Source: Tabrizicola_A aquatica
GTDB lineage: Bacteria; Pseudomonadota; Alphaproteobacteria; Rhodobacterales; Rhodobacteraceae
Assembly (NCBI GenBank): GCA_965194375.1
Contig: CBDAEL010000010.1
Length of the DNA: 64,000 nucleotides
Strand: one strand, 5' to 3'
Positions 49,860-58,590 of this stretch are shown piece by piece. The notes under the pieces were generated by a model. That model had not been told where the DNA came from. It did no database searches and was given only the letters and a program-made list of their open reading frames with translations. The position numbers and the translations under genes were made by a program. The stretch's first letter is position 1. Every line of letters begins with the position of its first letter.

Positions 49860-51803
49860 TCAGGTTTCCGAAGGGCCGGGATAGCGGCCCTCTTCATCGC
49901 GCAACACCAGCGTGCTTAGCAGGCTGTCCATCCGCCCGCGCTGATCGGTCGGATAGGCATCCAGCGGCGGCACAGCCCCATAGAGCGTGCGCAACAGCGC
50001 GTCGCGGGCGATGGGGGCGGCGGCGGTAGATCCACCGCCGCCATGTTCGACCACCACCGAGACGGCATAGCGGGGGTTGTCATAAGGCGCATAGCCAACA
50101 AACAGCGCATGGTCGCGGCGGTTCCACGGCAGTTGATCGTTCGAGATCACGCCACTCGCGCGTTCGGCGGCCGAGATGTTGCGCACCTGCGCGGTGCCGG
50201 TTTTGCCGGCCATGCGCATGTCCTCGGCCACAACGCGCGACGAGCGCGCGGTGCCGGATTTGCCGTTCATCACCGCATCCATCCCGCCCAAAACCGCCGT
50301 CAGGTTCGACGTGGACAGCCCCAAGGGCTCGGCAGGCTCAACCGGAATTTCGCGACCCTCGATGGCGCGGACGAGACGCGGGTTGACCGCCCGCCCGGTG
50401 GCAAGCCGCGCCGTCATCACGGCCAGTTGCAAGGGCGAGGCCAGCACATAGCCCTGACCGATGGAGGCGTTGACCGTGTCACCGATACGCCATTCGGCCT
50501 TGTGGCGTTCCATCTTCCAGGCCTTGTCCGGCATATTGCCTTCCGCGATGGCCGACATCGGCAGGTCATGGCGCATCCCAAGGCCCAACCGGCGGCCCAT
50601 TTCGGCGATCTTGTCGATGCCTACCTTGAGGGCGACCTCGTAATAATAGACGTCGCAGCTTTCCGACAGGCTGCGTTCCAGATCCACCGTGCCATGGCCG
50701 CCGTGCCGCCAGCAGTGGAATTTGCGGCCCCCGGATTCCAGATATCCAGGGCAGCGGAAGGTGGTCTCGGGGGTGATCATCCCCTCTTCCAGCGCGGCCA
50801 AAGCCGTCACCATTTTGAAGGTCGAGCCCGGCGGATAGGCGCCCTGCACCGATTTGTTGGCCATGGGGCGGTGGTCATGGTCCATCAGATAGCGGAAATT
50901 GGTGCTGGAAATGCCGCGCACAAAGAGGTTGGGATCAAACGACGGCGAAGAGACGGCGGCGATGATGTCGCCGTTGGTCACATCCATCACGACGCACGAG
51001 GCGCTTTCCTCGCCCAGACGGGCCTGAATGAAGTTCTGGATCCCGGCATCGATCGTCAGATGCACATCACTGCCCGGATCGCCCTCAACCCGGTCCAACT
51101 CGCGCATGACGCGGCCGATATGGTTGACCTCGATCCGCTTGGTGCCTGCGGTGCCGCGCAGCGTATCTTCCAGCCAGCGTTCCACCCCGATCTTGCCGAT
51201 CTGGAATTTCGGGATTTGCAGCACCGGGTCGGGGTTTTCGACACCTTCGAGGTCTTTTTCAGACACCGGCCCCACATAGCCCAAGACATGGGCGAAATCG
51301 GCGTCGCGCGGGTAAATGCGCGACATGCCGGTTTCGGGCGTGACACCGGGCAGGGCGGGGGCGTTGAGGGCGACGCGGGAAAACTCTTCCCAGTTCAGCC
51401 GGTCCTTGACGGTGATCGGCACGAAGGAGCTGTTCTTTTTCAGCGCTGCAAGCGCGTCATCGATGTCGGCGCGGGTCAGCGGGATCACATGGCTGAGCCG
51501 GTTCAGAACCGCCTCGACATCGCCCGCATCTTCGCGCGTCATCACCACGCGGTAATTCTGTTCGTTCTCGGCCAAAATCTTGCCGTTGCGATCATGGATC
51601 ACCCCGCGCGTGGGCGGCACGAGCCGGATCGAGATGCGGTTTTCTTCGGCCAGAAGGCGGAACTGGTCGGCCTGTTCGACGCCAAGGTAGCGCATGCGCG
51701 CCCCAAGGGCGGCAAACATCGCCGCCATGCCGCCGGTGAGCAAAAGCGCGCGTCGGGTGACGCGGCGGGCGCTGGCCTCATTGTCGCGCGCGACCCGTTT
51801 CAC
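49860..51803 (-). CDS. mrdA: Penicillin-binding protein 2 (MrdA)
   Basis: 647 residues, bitopic inner-membrane protein with a TM helix at about 18-38. The non-catalytic pedestal (VPPTRGVIHDRNGKILAENEQNYRVV) precedes the transpeptidase domain. Active-site motifs: SxxK in YPPGSTFKMVTALA, SxD in SLSESCDVYYY, and KTG in AGKTGTAQV. It crosslinks side-wall peptidoglycan with RodA. The start overlaps the mreD stop (ATGA). Confidence 0.96.
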   Translation of the reverse strand: MKRVARDNEASARRVTRRALLLTGGMAAMFAALGARMRYLGVEQADQFRLLAEENRISIRLVPPTRGVIHDRNGKILAENEQNYRVVMTREDAGDVEAVLNRLSHVIPLTRADIDDALAALKKNSSFVPITVKDRLNWEEFSRVALNAPALPGVTPETGMSRIYPRDADFAHVLGYVGPVSEKDLEGVENPDPVLQIPKFQIGKIGVERWLEDTLRGTAGTKRIEVNHIGRVMRELDRVEGDPGSDVHLTIDAGIQNFIQARLGEESASCVVMDVTNGDIIAAVSSPSFDPNLFVRGISSTNFRYLMDHDHRPMANKSVQGAYPPGSTFKMVTALAALEEGMITPETTFRCPGYLESGGRKFHCWRHGGHGTVDLERSLSESCDVYYYEVALKVGIDKIAEMGRRLGLGMRHDLPMSAIAEGNMPDKAWKMERHKAEWRIGDTVNASIGQGYVLASPLQLAVMTARLATGRAVNPRLVRAIEGREIPVEPAEPLGLSTSNLTAVLGGMDAVMNGKSGTARSSRVVAEDMRMAGKTGTAQVRNISAAERASGVISNDQLPWNRRDHALFVGYAPYDNPRYAVSVVVEHGGGGSTAAAPIARDALLRTLYGAVPPLDAYPTDQRGRMDSLLSTLVLRDEEGRYPGPSET

Positions 51804-52390
51804 AGCCGTCTCCCATATGCGTCAACTTCGCCCATGGCGGGTTTGTACAGTTGCAAGACCACGCGGGAAAGAAAGACCACAAGGGGGTAACACAAGATTG
51901 ACCAGATCACCTGCACCAGCGCAAAGCCAAAGGGCGGCTGCGGCAGAAGTACAAGGCCAAAGCCGATGCGGTACAGGATCAGCATGGCCACCATCAGGGC
52001 CGAGACCAAGAGCCACTCGACCCCAAAGTTCAATTCGCGCGTCAGCGCCACGCGGCTGCGGATGAACTCCGAGGCGATGACGACCAGCGCGGTCCACAGG
52101 CCAGGCGGGCGCAGAAGCACGATGTCCTCGGTCAGCACCACGGCGGCGATCAGAAGGGTTGGCAGATAATCGGGGCGCCGCATGGTCCAGGCGAAGATGA
52201 TGCACAACATCAGATCGGGGCCCGGCATATGGGCAAGCCAGTCCATCGCGCGGCACCAGCCTGCATCGGGCGCGCAGCTTTCGGCGGGGGCGGTGCCCAT
52301 CGGCAAGAGGCGGAAGAACAAGAACACCAGCGCCAAGGCGACGAACAGAACCCGGTGCAGCCAGACGTCGCGGTTGGCCGGATCAATCAT
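51800..52390 (-). CDS. mreD: Rod shape-determining protein MreD
   Basis: 196 residues with five or six hydrophobic segments (VLFVALALVFLFFRLLP, DLMLCIIFAWTM, LLIAAVVLTEDIVLL, LLVSALMVAMLILYRIG, VIWSILCYPLVVFLSRVVLQLY). Short and poorly conserved, but its position between mreC and mrdA is diagnostic. It overlaps the mreC stop by eight bases. It is a membrane part of the elongasome. Confidence 0.9.
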   Translation of the reverse strand: MIDPANRDVWLHRVLFVALALVFLFFRLLPMGTAPAESCAPDAGWCRAMDWLAHMPGPDLMLCIIFAWTMRRPDYLPTLLIAAVVLTEDIVLLRPPGLWTALVVIASEFIRSRVALTRELNFGVEWLLVSALMVAMLILYRIGFGLVLLPQPPFGFALVQVIWSILCYPLVVFLSRVVLQLYKPAMGEVDAYGRRL

Positions 52391-53324
52391 TGCCGCCCCC
52401 TGCCGCCGAGGCGTTCACCCCCGGGCGCAGCGCGGGCGGGGCAGGAGGGCCCTGCACCTCGGCCGGGTCGGGTGCCAGAAGCGCGCCTTGATCGGTGATC
52501 GCCTCAAGCGCGTGGCTGCGCAAGACGCGCAGGAATTCGAGCCGCTGGTAATCGGCCGCCAAGGCCACCCGCAGCCGCTTGTCGGTGCCAAGCACAACCG
52601 AGCCCACCAAAAGCCCTGCCGGGAACACCCCACCATCGCCAGAGGAGATGACCTGATCGCCGGGACGGATCTCGGCGGGGTCTTCGAGGAAATCAAGCGG
52701 CGGCAGATCGCCGTTGTCGCCCGACAAGATCGCCCGCTGGCCCGAGGGTTGCACCACAACGGGCACGCGGCTGTTGCTGTCGGTCAAAAGGATGACACGG
52801 CTGGTCTTTTCGCCCACGCCCGAGATGCGGCCGACAAGGCCCAGACCGTCCATCGTGGCCCAGCCATCAATGATGCCATCGCGCGCGCCGACGTTCAAAA
52901 GCACCGATTGGCGAAAGGGGCTGCCGCTGTCGGCCAGCACAACGCCGGTGACATGGGTCAGGCGCGGATCCAGCCGTACCTGGTTAAGGTCCAACAGGCG
53001 GGCGTTTTTCTGTTCCAGCTGCAGTGCGGCCTCTTTCCACTGCTTCATCTGCTTGAGTTCTTCGCGCAGCTGCTGGTTCTGGGCCAATAGCCTTTGGTAG
53101 GACTGGAAGTTGTCCATCACATCGGCGGCCCAGGTCACCGGGGCCATGGCCCATTGCATCGAGGGCACGAACCGGTCAATCAGCGCGGCGCGAAAGCGTT
53201 CGACGCGCGGGCTGTCGATGCGCCACAGGGTGAACAGGCCGATCAGTGCCAAAACCAGAAGACCGATCAGCACCCGGCGCAGCGGGCGGTGGAACTCTTC
53301 TGGATCGGTCGCGTTGCGGGCCAT
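52383..53324 (-). CDS. mreC: Rod shape-determining protein MreC
   Basis: 313 residues. One N-terminal TM helix (VLIGLLVLALIGLFTLW), a coiled coil at about 70-105 (YQRLLAQNQQLREELKQMKQWKEAALQLEQKNARL), then the two beta-barrel periplasmic domain with VGRISGVGEKTSRVILLTDSNSRVPV. The C-terminal tail is Pro/Ala-rich. MreC links MreB to PBP2 and RodA. 144 bases separate it from mreB, with a repeat element in between. Confidence 0.94.
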   Translation of the reverse strand: MARNATDPEEFHRPLRRVLIGLLVLALIGLFTLWRIDSPRVERFRAALIDRFVPSMQWAMAPVTWAADVMDNFQSYQRLLAQNQQLREELKQMKQWKEAALQLEQKNARLLDLNQVRLDPRLTHVTGVVLADSGSPFRQSVLLNVGARDGIIDGWATMDGLGLVGRISGVGEKTSRVILLTDSNSRVPVVVQPSGQRAILSGDNGDLPPLDFLEDPAEIRPGDQVISSGDGGVFPAGLLVGSVVLGTDKRLRVALAADYQRLEFLRVLRSHALEAITDQGALLAPDPAEVQGPPAPPALRPGVNASAAGGGND

Positions 53325-53361
53325 GGGTGCCTGATCTGATGCGGGATCTTAGCGGAAGCCG

Positions 53362-53412
53362 CCGGGGGTTGTGCACCCCCGGACCCCCGCAGAGTATTTA
53401 GGCCAAGATGAA
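53362..53412. repeat. Hairpin plus GAGTATTT-type repeat between mreB and mreC
   Basis: CCGGGGG-TTGTGCA-CCCCCGG (53362-53382) is followed by GCAGAGTATTTAGGCCAAGA and TGAAA up to about 53412. This is the same two-part layout (C/G hairpin then GAGTATTT core) as at 45137-45194. Lying inside the mre run, it may lower expression of mreC and later genes relative to mreB. Confidence 0.75.
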
Positions 53413-53468
53413 ACACAATTTAAATCAAATTATGCGGGTGGCCGGGCTGGCAGAGGCGGCCGCCAGCA

Positions 53469-54506
53469 TCAGCTGTCGTAGTCGATGACGTGGCTGAGCT
53501 GCTTTTCATATTCCAGCGCCTTGCCGGTGCCGAGGGCGACGCAGTTCAAGGGCTCATTGGCGACCGAGATCGACAGGCCGGTCTGTTCGCGCAGGGACAG
53601 ATCCAGATCGCCCAGAAGCGCGCCGCCGCCCGTGAGCATCACGCCCCGGTCGACAATGTCGGCTGCAAGGTCGGGGGGCGTCGTTTCCAAGGCCTGCATC
53701 ACCGCATCGCAGATCTGCTGCACAGGTTCGGACAGCGCCTCGGCCACTTGGGCCTGATTGATTTCGGTTTCCTTGGGCACGCCGTTCAACAGGTCACGGC
53801 CCCGGATGGTCATCGACAGCCCGCGTCCGTCATCGGGCATGCGGGCCGTGCCGATGGAGGTCTTGATCCGTTCGGCGGTGGATTCCCCGATCAAGAGGTT
53901 CTGGTGGCGGCGCAGGTAGGAGATGATCGCCTCGTCCATACGGTCGCCACCAACGCGGACCGAGCGGGCGTAGACGATGTCACCAAGCGAGAGCACCGCG
54001 ACTTCGGTGGTGCCGCCGCCGATGTCGACGACCATGTTGCCGGTGGGATCGGTGATCGGCATGCCCGCGCCAATGGCGGCGGCGATGGGTTCCGCGATGA
54101 GACCCGCACGGCGGGCACCTGCCGACAGAACCGACTGGCGAATGGCGCGCTTTTCCACCGGGGTGGCGCCATGGGGCACGCAGACGATGATCTTGGGTTT
54201 GGCAAAGGTGGTGCGTTTGTGGACCTTGCGGATGAAGTGCTTGATCATCTGCTCAGCACTGTCGAAATCGGCGATCACCCCGTCGCGCATCGGCCGGATC
54301 GCCTCGATGGTGCCGGGGGTGCGGCCGAGCATCAGCTTGGCATCTTCGCCCACGGCCAGAACCTGCTTTTTGCCGTCCTTGACGTGGTAGGCCACGACCG
54401 AAGGTTCGTTCAGCACGATCCCCTTGCCGCGCATGTATACAAGCGTGTTCGCCGTGCCGAGGTCGATGGCCATGTCGGACGAGAAGAGGCCGTTGAAAAG
54501 TGACAT
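53469..54506 (-). CDS. mreB: Rod shape-determining protein MreB
   Basis: 345 residues, the actin-like filament protein of the elongasome. Phosphate-binding motifs: MAIDLGTANTLVYMRGKGIVLNEPSVVA (phosphate 1), GNMVVDIGGGTTEVAVLSLG (phosphate 2) and GVMLTGGGALLGDLD (adenosine). It sits at the inner membrane and guides wall synthesis through MreC, MreD, RodA and PBP2. First gene of the rod-shape run, 180 bases downstream of leuA on the same strand. Confidence 0.97.
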   Translation of the reverse strand: MSLFNGLFSSDMAIDLGTANTLVYMRGKGIVLNEPSVVAYHVKDGKKQVLAVGEDAKLMLGRTPGTIEAIRPMRDGVIADFDSAEQMIKHFIRKVHKRTTFAKPKIIVCVPHGATPVEKRAIRQSVLSAGARRAGLIAEPIAAAIGAGMPITDPTGNMVVDIGGGTTEVAVLSLGDIVYARSVRVGGDRMDEAIISYLRRHQNLLIGESTAERIKTSIGTARMPDDGRGLSMTIRGRDLLNGVPKETEINQAQVAEALSEPVQQICDAVMQALETTPPDLAADIVDRGVMLTGGGALLGDLDLSLREQTGLSISVANEPLNCVALGTGKALEYEKQLSHVIDYDS

Positions 54507-54612
54507 GCAGGTCTGGTCCTTGATCCACGAACGAAACTGTACCCACGACTCATGCTCATGAGGCAGGCGCTTTGGTATAGGCTTTGGGCGGCAGAAGGAA
54601 AAGGCCCAAGGG

Positions 54613-54635
54613 GCCGGGCGGCATTAATCCGCCCG
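54613..54635. terminator. Hairpin between leuA and mreB
   Basis: CCGGGCGG-CATTAAT-CCGCCCGG is an 8-bp perfect stem in the leuA-mreB gap, followed on the plus strand by GATTTT. A second small stem GGCCC-AAG-GGGCC lies beside it. A likely end for the leuA transcript, though the T run is on the other side. Confidence 0.6.
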
Positions 54636-54687
54636 GGATTTTGAGGCTTTCACAAAACGAACAATTGAGACCAGTAAACCGCTGGAA

Positions 54688-56262
54688 CTAAGTCACATCC
54701 TTGTAGTTTACCGACTTTATATCGCTGTCAGGGGCCGATTTTGTGCGCCGCACGATCAGCTTGTTCAAGGCGTTGATATAGGCCTTGGTCGAGGCCACGA
54801 TCGTATCGGTATCGGCCGAAGAGCCGGTGACGATGCGCCCTTCCTCTTGCAGGCGCACCGAGACGGTGGCCTGCGCGTCGGTGCCTTCGGTCACGGCATG
54901 GACCTGATAGACCTCCAACTGGGCCTTGTGGGGGAAGAGCATTTTCACGCACATGAAGGCTGCATCAACTGGGCCGTCGCCGGTGGCGTCGATGTGGTGA
55001 TCGACCCCGTCGATGGTCAGAACCATGTCGGCCTCTTGCGGGCCCTCGGTGCCGCAGACGACCCGCAGCTTTTTCAGTTGCAGGAATTCATGGGCGTCAT
55101 TGGTCTGCTCATCGGCCACCAGCGCGATCAGGTCGTCGTCGTAGACTTCCTTCTTGCGGTCGGCCAACGCCTTGAAGCGCACGAAGACGTCGTTCAACTG
55201 GTTGTCGGCCAATTCATAGCCCAGCTCTTTGAGCTTGGCGCGCAGGGCGGCCCGGCCCGAATGCTTGCCCATGGCGATGTTTTTCGCCGTCAGGCCAATA
55301 TCGGCCGGCCTCATGATCTCGAAGGTCTCGACGTTCTTCAGCACGCCATCTTGATGGATGCCACTTTCATGCAGGAAAGCGTTCTTGCCGACGATGGCCT
55401 TGTTGAACTGCACCGGAAAACCCGAGACCGACGACACCCGGCGCGACAGGTTCATGATCTTGGTCGTGTCAATCCCAGTGCGGTAAGGCATGATGTCATT
55501 GCGGACCTTCATCGCCATCACGACCTCTTCCAAGGCGGTGTTGCCCGCGCGCTCGCCCAGACCGTTGATCGTGCATTCAATCTGGCGCGCACCTGCATCG
55601 ACGGCGGCCAAGGCGTTGGCGGTCGCCATGCCAAGGTCATTGTGGCAATGGGTGGCAAAGATCACCTTGTCGGCACCCGGCACGCGGTTAAGCAGCATGG
55701 CGATCAGATCGGCACTTTCGCGTGGGGCGGTGTAACCCACGGTGTCGGGGATGTTGATGGTGGTGGCCCCGGCCTTGATCGCTATCTCGACCACGCGGCA
55801 CAGATAGTCATGCTCGGTCCGCGTTGCATCCATCGCCGACCACTGTACATTGTCACAGAGGTTACGCGCATGGGTCACGGTGTCATGGATCCGCTCGGCC
55901 ATCTCGTCCATGGTCAGGTTCGGGATGGCGCGGTGCAGGGGCGAGGTGCCGATAAAGGTGTGGATGCGCGGCGAGGCGGCGTGCTTTACCGCCTCCCAGC
56001 AGCGGTCGATGTCCTTGAAGTTTGCCCGGCTCAGCCCGCAGATGGTCGAATTCTTCGACCGCTTGGCAATCTCGGACACGGCGGCGAAATCGCCTTCCGA
56101 GGCGATGGGGAACCCCGCCTCGATCACATCGACACCCATTTCATCCAGAAGGCTGGCGATCTCCAGCTTTTCCTCATGGGTCATGGTCGCGCCGGGGGAT
56201 TGTTCCCCATCGCGCAGGGTGGTGTCGAAAATGATGACGCGGGGTTGGGCGGATTTGGTCAT
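54688..56262 (-). CDS. leuA: 2-isopropylmalate synthase
   Basis: 524 residues. Catalytic TIM barrel: IIFDTTLRDGEQSPGATM and the metal-binding HxH in VIFATHCHNDLGMATANALAAVDAGARQIECTINGLGERAGN. Then the flexible linker and a C-terminal regulatory LeuA dimer domain (about 390-510) that binds leucine. It condenses acetyl-CoA and 2-oxoisovalerate, the first step of leucine synthesis. A leucine-rich leader peptide at 56400..56341 and mutually exclusive stems lie ahead of it, so attenuation is probable. Confidence 0.96.
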   Translation of the reverse strand: MTKSAQPRVIIFDTTLRDGEQSPGATMTHEEKLEIASLLDEMGVDVIEAGFPIASEGDFAAVSEIAKRSKNSTICGLSRANFKDIDRCWEAVKHAASPRIHTFIGTSPLHRAIPNLTMDEMAERIHDTVTHARNLCDNVQWSAMDATRTEHDYLCRVVEIAIKAGATTINIPDTVGYTAPRESADLIAMLLNRVPGADKVIFATHCHNDLGMATANALAAVDAGARQIECTINGLGERAGNTALEEVVMAMKVRNDIMPYRTGIDTTKIMNLSRRVSSVSGFPVQFNKAIVGKNAFLHESGIHQDGVLKNVETFEIMRPADIGLTAKNIAMGKHSGRAALRAKLKELGYELADNQLNDVFVRFKALADRKKEVYDDDLIALVADEQTNDAHEFLQLKKLRVVCGTEGPQEADMVLTIDGVDHHIDATGDGPVDAAFMCVKMLFPHKAQLEVYQVHAVTEGTDAQATVSVRLQEEGRIVTGSSADTDTIVASTKAYINALNKLIVRRTKSAPDSDIKSVNYKDVT

Positions 56263-56348
56263 ATCGGGATATCCTGTGATCTTAGCTGGGCCTGTCTGTG
56301 GGCGCTGGTCACCTCCGAGCGGTCGCGCCCTTCGGCACGCTCAGAGGC
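56263..56348 (-). promoter_or_regulatory. Apparent leuA attenuator
   Basis: Two RNA stems compete. Stem 1 joins 56338-56348 with 56311-56321 (GCCTCTGAGCG with CGCTCGGAGGT, eleven pairs including two G-U) and overlaps the stop of the leader peptide. Stem 2 joins GGGCGC and GCGCCC (56325-56330 with 56300-56305). The two pairings cross, so only one can form. Ribosome position on the leader could choose between them. No strong T run follows, so control could act on termination or on access to leuA. Confidence 0.55.
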
Positions 56349-56400
56349 AGCTAAGAAGAAGCAGGCCGCCGGGCAAAGGCCGGGGCAAAATGCGGCACAT
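56341..56400 (-). CDS. leuL: Leucine-rich leader peptide of leuA
   Basis: 19 codons from ATG 56400: MCRILPRPLPGGLLLLSCL then TGA. Seven of 19 residues are Leu, with four in a row near the end, as in leu leader peptides. An in-frame ATG six codons upstream is also possible. The stop lies inside one arm of the competing stems ahead of leuA. A TATAGT box at 56465-56460 is a possible -10 element. Confidence 0.65.
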   Translation of the reverse strand: MCRILPRPLPGGLLLLSCL

Positions 56401-56634
56401 GGCCGCCGAAGCGGGCATCTCAGTGCCACAAAGGGTGCGCATCCGTGCCATGGGGCTGGACTATACAAGGCCAGACCCGGAAGGGAAGGGGGTGGGCCGA
56501 AAAAATGCAACGCCCCCGATTTGCGCCTTGCGAAATACTCCCGCCGGAGGCCCCGGCCCGCCCCAAGCGGTCCCGTCACGCGAAAAACCGCCGCGAAGAG
56601 CGGGCGTCAGCCCGACGATGAGCGCCGCTTGCCC

Positions 56635-56663
56635 TTGACTTCACGCGCAGGCCCATGTGTATC
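56635..56663 (+). promoter_or_regulatory. Sigma70-type promoter of aspS
   Basis: TTGACT (56635-56640), a 17-base spacer, then TGTATC (56658-56663), about 40 bases ahead of the aspS start. The -35 is near-consensus and the spacing is ideal. Confidence 0.6.
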
Positions 56664-56702
56664 GGCTGCAAACCAGTTCCAGCCTCCGCAAAGGGGAAGA
56701 TG

Positions 56703-58481
56703 ATGCACGCCTATCGCAGCCATACCTGCGCCGCCCTGAACACCGCCCATGTGGGCCATGAGGTCCGCTTGTCGGGCTGGGTCCACCGGGTGCGCGACCA
56801 TGGGGGCGTGTTGTTCATTGACCTGCGCGACCATTACGGCATCACGCAGGTGCTGGCCGACAGCGACAGCCCGGCCTTCAAAGACATCGAAAAGGTCCGC
56901 GCCGAATGGGTCATTTGCATCGATGGCCGGGTGAAGGCCCGCGATGCGTCGCTCGTGAACCCCAAGATCGCCACGGGTGAAATTGAGGTCTATGCCACCG
57001 GCCTGACCGTGCTTTCCGCCGTTGAGGGCGAATTGCCGATGCCGGTCTTTGGCGATGTCGACTACCCTGAAGAAACCCGCCTGACCTACCGCTTCCTCGA
57101 TCTGCGCCGTGACAAGCTGCACCAGAACATGATGCTGCGCTCAAACGTCGTGCGCTCGATCCGCAACCGGATGTGGGATCAGGGGTTCAATGAATTCCAG
57201 ACCCCGATCATCACCGCATCTTCCCCCGAGGGCGCGCGCGACTTCCTCGTGCCTTCGCGCCTGCATCCCGGCAAGTTCTATGCCCTGCCGCAGGCGCCGC
57301 AGCAGTTCAAGCAGCTGATCATGGTCTCGGGCTTTGACCGCTATTTCCAGATTGCGCCTTGCTTCCGCGATGAAGACCCGCGCGCCGACCGCTCGCCAAC
57401 CGACTTTTACCAGCTCGACATTGAGATGTCCTTTGTCACTCAGGATGATGTGTTTGCCGCCGTGCAACCGGTCGTTCAGGGCATTTTCGAAGAATTCGCG
57501 CCGGGTAAGAAGGTGTATTCCGACTGGACCAAGATCGCCTATCGCGACAGCCTGAAATGGTATGGCTCGGACAAGCCCGACCTGCGCAACCCGATCAAGA
57601 TGGCCGATGTGTCGGATCATTTCCGCGGTTCCGGCTTTGCGATCTTCGCCAAGCTTCTGGAAACCGAAGGCAACGAGGTTCGGGCTATTCCGGCCCCCAC
57701 GGGCGGCAGCCGCAAGTTTGCCGACCGCATGAACGCCTTTGCCCAGAAAGAGGGCCTGCCGGGCATGGGCTATATCTTCTGGCGCAAGGCCGAGGATGGC
57801 ACGACCGAGGCCGCAGGCCCCATCGCCAAGGCGCTGGGCGACGAGAAAACCGAAGCGATCCGCGTCGGCTTGGGCTTGGGTGAGGGCGACGCGGCCTTCT
57901 TCCTTGGCGGCAAGCCTGAAATCTTTGAACCCGTCGCAGGCCGTGCGCGCAACGAGATTGGCCGCGAATTGGGCCTGACCGAGCAAAACTGCTTCAAATT
58001 CGCCTGGATCGTCGATTTCCCGATGTACGAGAAAACCGACGAAGGCACGATCGACTTCAGCCACAACCCCTTCTCGATGCCGCAAGGCGGGATGGAGGCG
58101 CTGAACGGCGACCCGCTCAAGGTTTACGCTTACCAGTATGACCTTGCCTGCAACGGCTATGAGCTCATCTCGGGCGGCATCCGCAACCACAAGCCGGAAA
58201 TCATGTACAAGGCGTTTGAACTCGCCGGTTACCCGAATTCCGAAGTGGACAAGCGTTTCGGCGGCATGGTTAAGGCGTTCAAATACGGCGCCCCGCCCCA
58301 CGGCGGCTGTGCGGCGGGCATTGACCGGATCGTGATGCTTTTGGCCGATGAGGCCAATATCCGCGAAGTCATCATGTTCCCGATGAACCAGCGTGCCGAA
58401 GATTTGCTGATGGGCGCGCCGTCCGAGCCGATGCTGAAACAGCTGCGCGAACTCAACCTGCGGGTCGTTCCCAAAGAATAA
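56703..58481 (+). CDS. aspS: Aspartyl-tRNA synthetase
   Basis: 592 residues. N-terminal OB anticodon domain (VRLSGWVHRVRDHGGVLFIDLRDHYGITQVL), class II motif 2 (QIAPCFRDEDPRADRSPTDFYQLDIEMSF), the bacterial GAD insertion, and motif 3 (GGCAAGIDRIVMLLADEANIREVIMFP). It charges tRNA-Asp, and probably also tRNA-Asn if it is of the non-discriminating type; the window does not settle this. AGGGGAAG precedes two tandem ATGs (56700, 56703), either of which could start it. Confidence 0.96.
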   Translation: MHAYRSHTCAALNTAHVGHEVRLSGWVHRVRDHGGVLFIDLRDHYGITQVLADSDSPAFKDIEKVRAEWVICIDGRVKARDASLVNPKIATGEIEVYATGLTVLSAVEGELPMPVFGDVDYPEETRLTYRFLDLRRDKLHQNMMLRSNVVRSIRNRMWDQGFNEFQTPIITASSPEGARDFLVPSRLHPGKFYALPQAPQQFKQLIMVSGFDRYFQIAPCFRDEDPRADRSPTDFYQLDIEMSFVTQDDVFAAVQPVVQGIFEEFAPGKKVYSDWTKIAYRDSLKWYGSDKPDLRNPIKMADVSDHFRGSGFAIFAKLLETEGNEVRAIPAPTGGSRKFADRMNAFAQKEGLPGMGYIFWRKAEDGTTEAAGPIAKALGDEKTEAIRVGLGLGEGDAAFFLGGKPEIFEPVAGRARNEIGRELGLTEQNCFKFAWIVDFPMYEKTDEGTIDFSHNPFSMPQGGMEALNGDPLKVYAYQYDLACNGYELISGGIRNHKPEIMYKAFELAGYPNSEVDKRFGGMVKAFKYGAPPHGGCAAGIDRIVMLLADEANIREVIMFPMNQRAEDLLMGAPSEPMLKQLRELNLRVVPKE

Positions 58482-58590
58482 GCGCGGTTTTTCGCGCAAA
58501 CCTTGATGGGCAGGCTTTCCAGAACCGGAAAGCCTGCCCATATCTTTTCATACGCATTATTCCAAAGCCCTTTTGCACCCCGAGACCCGC

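Noticed and set aside
56259..56579. 106-codon minus-strand frame upstream of leuA
   Set aside because: It is in a different frame from the leucine-rich leader, shows no domain, and covers the attenuator stems; no ribosome site precedes it.
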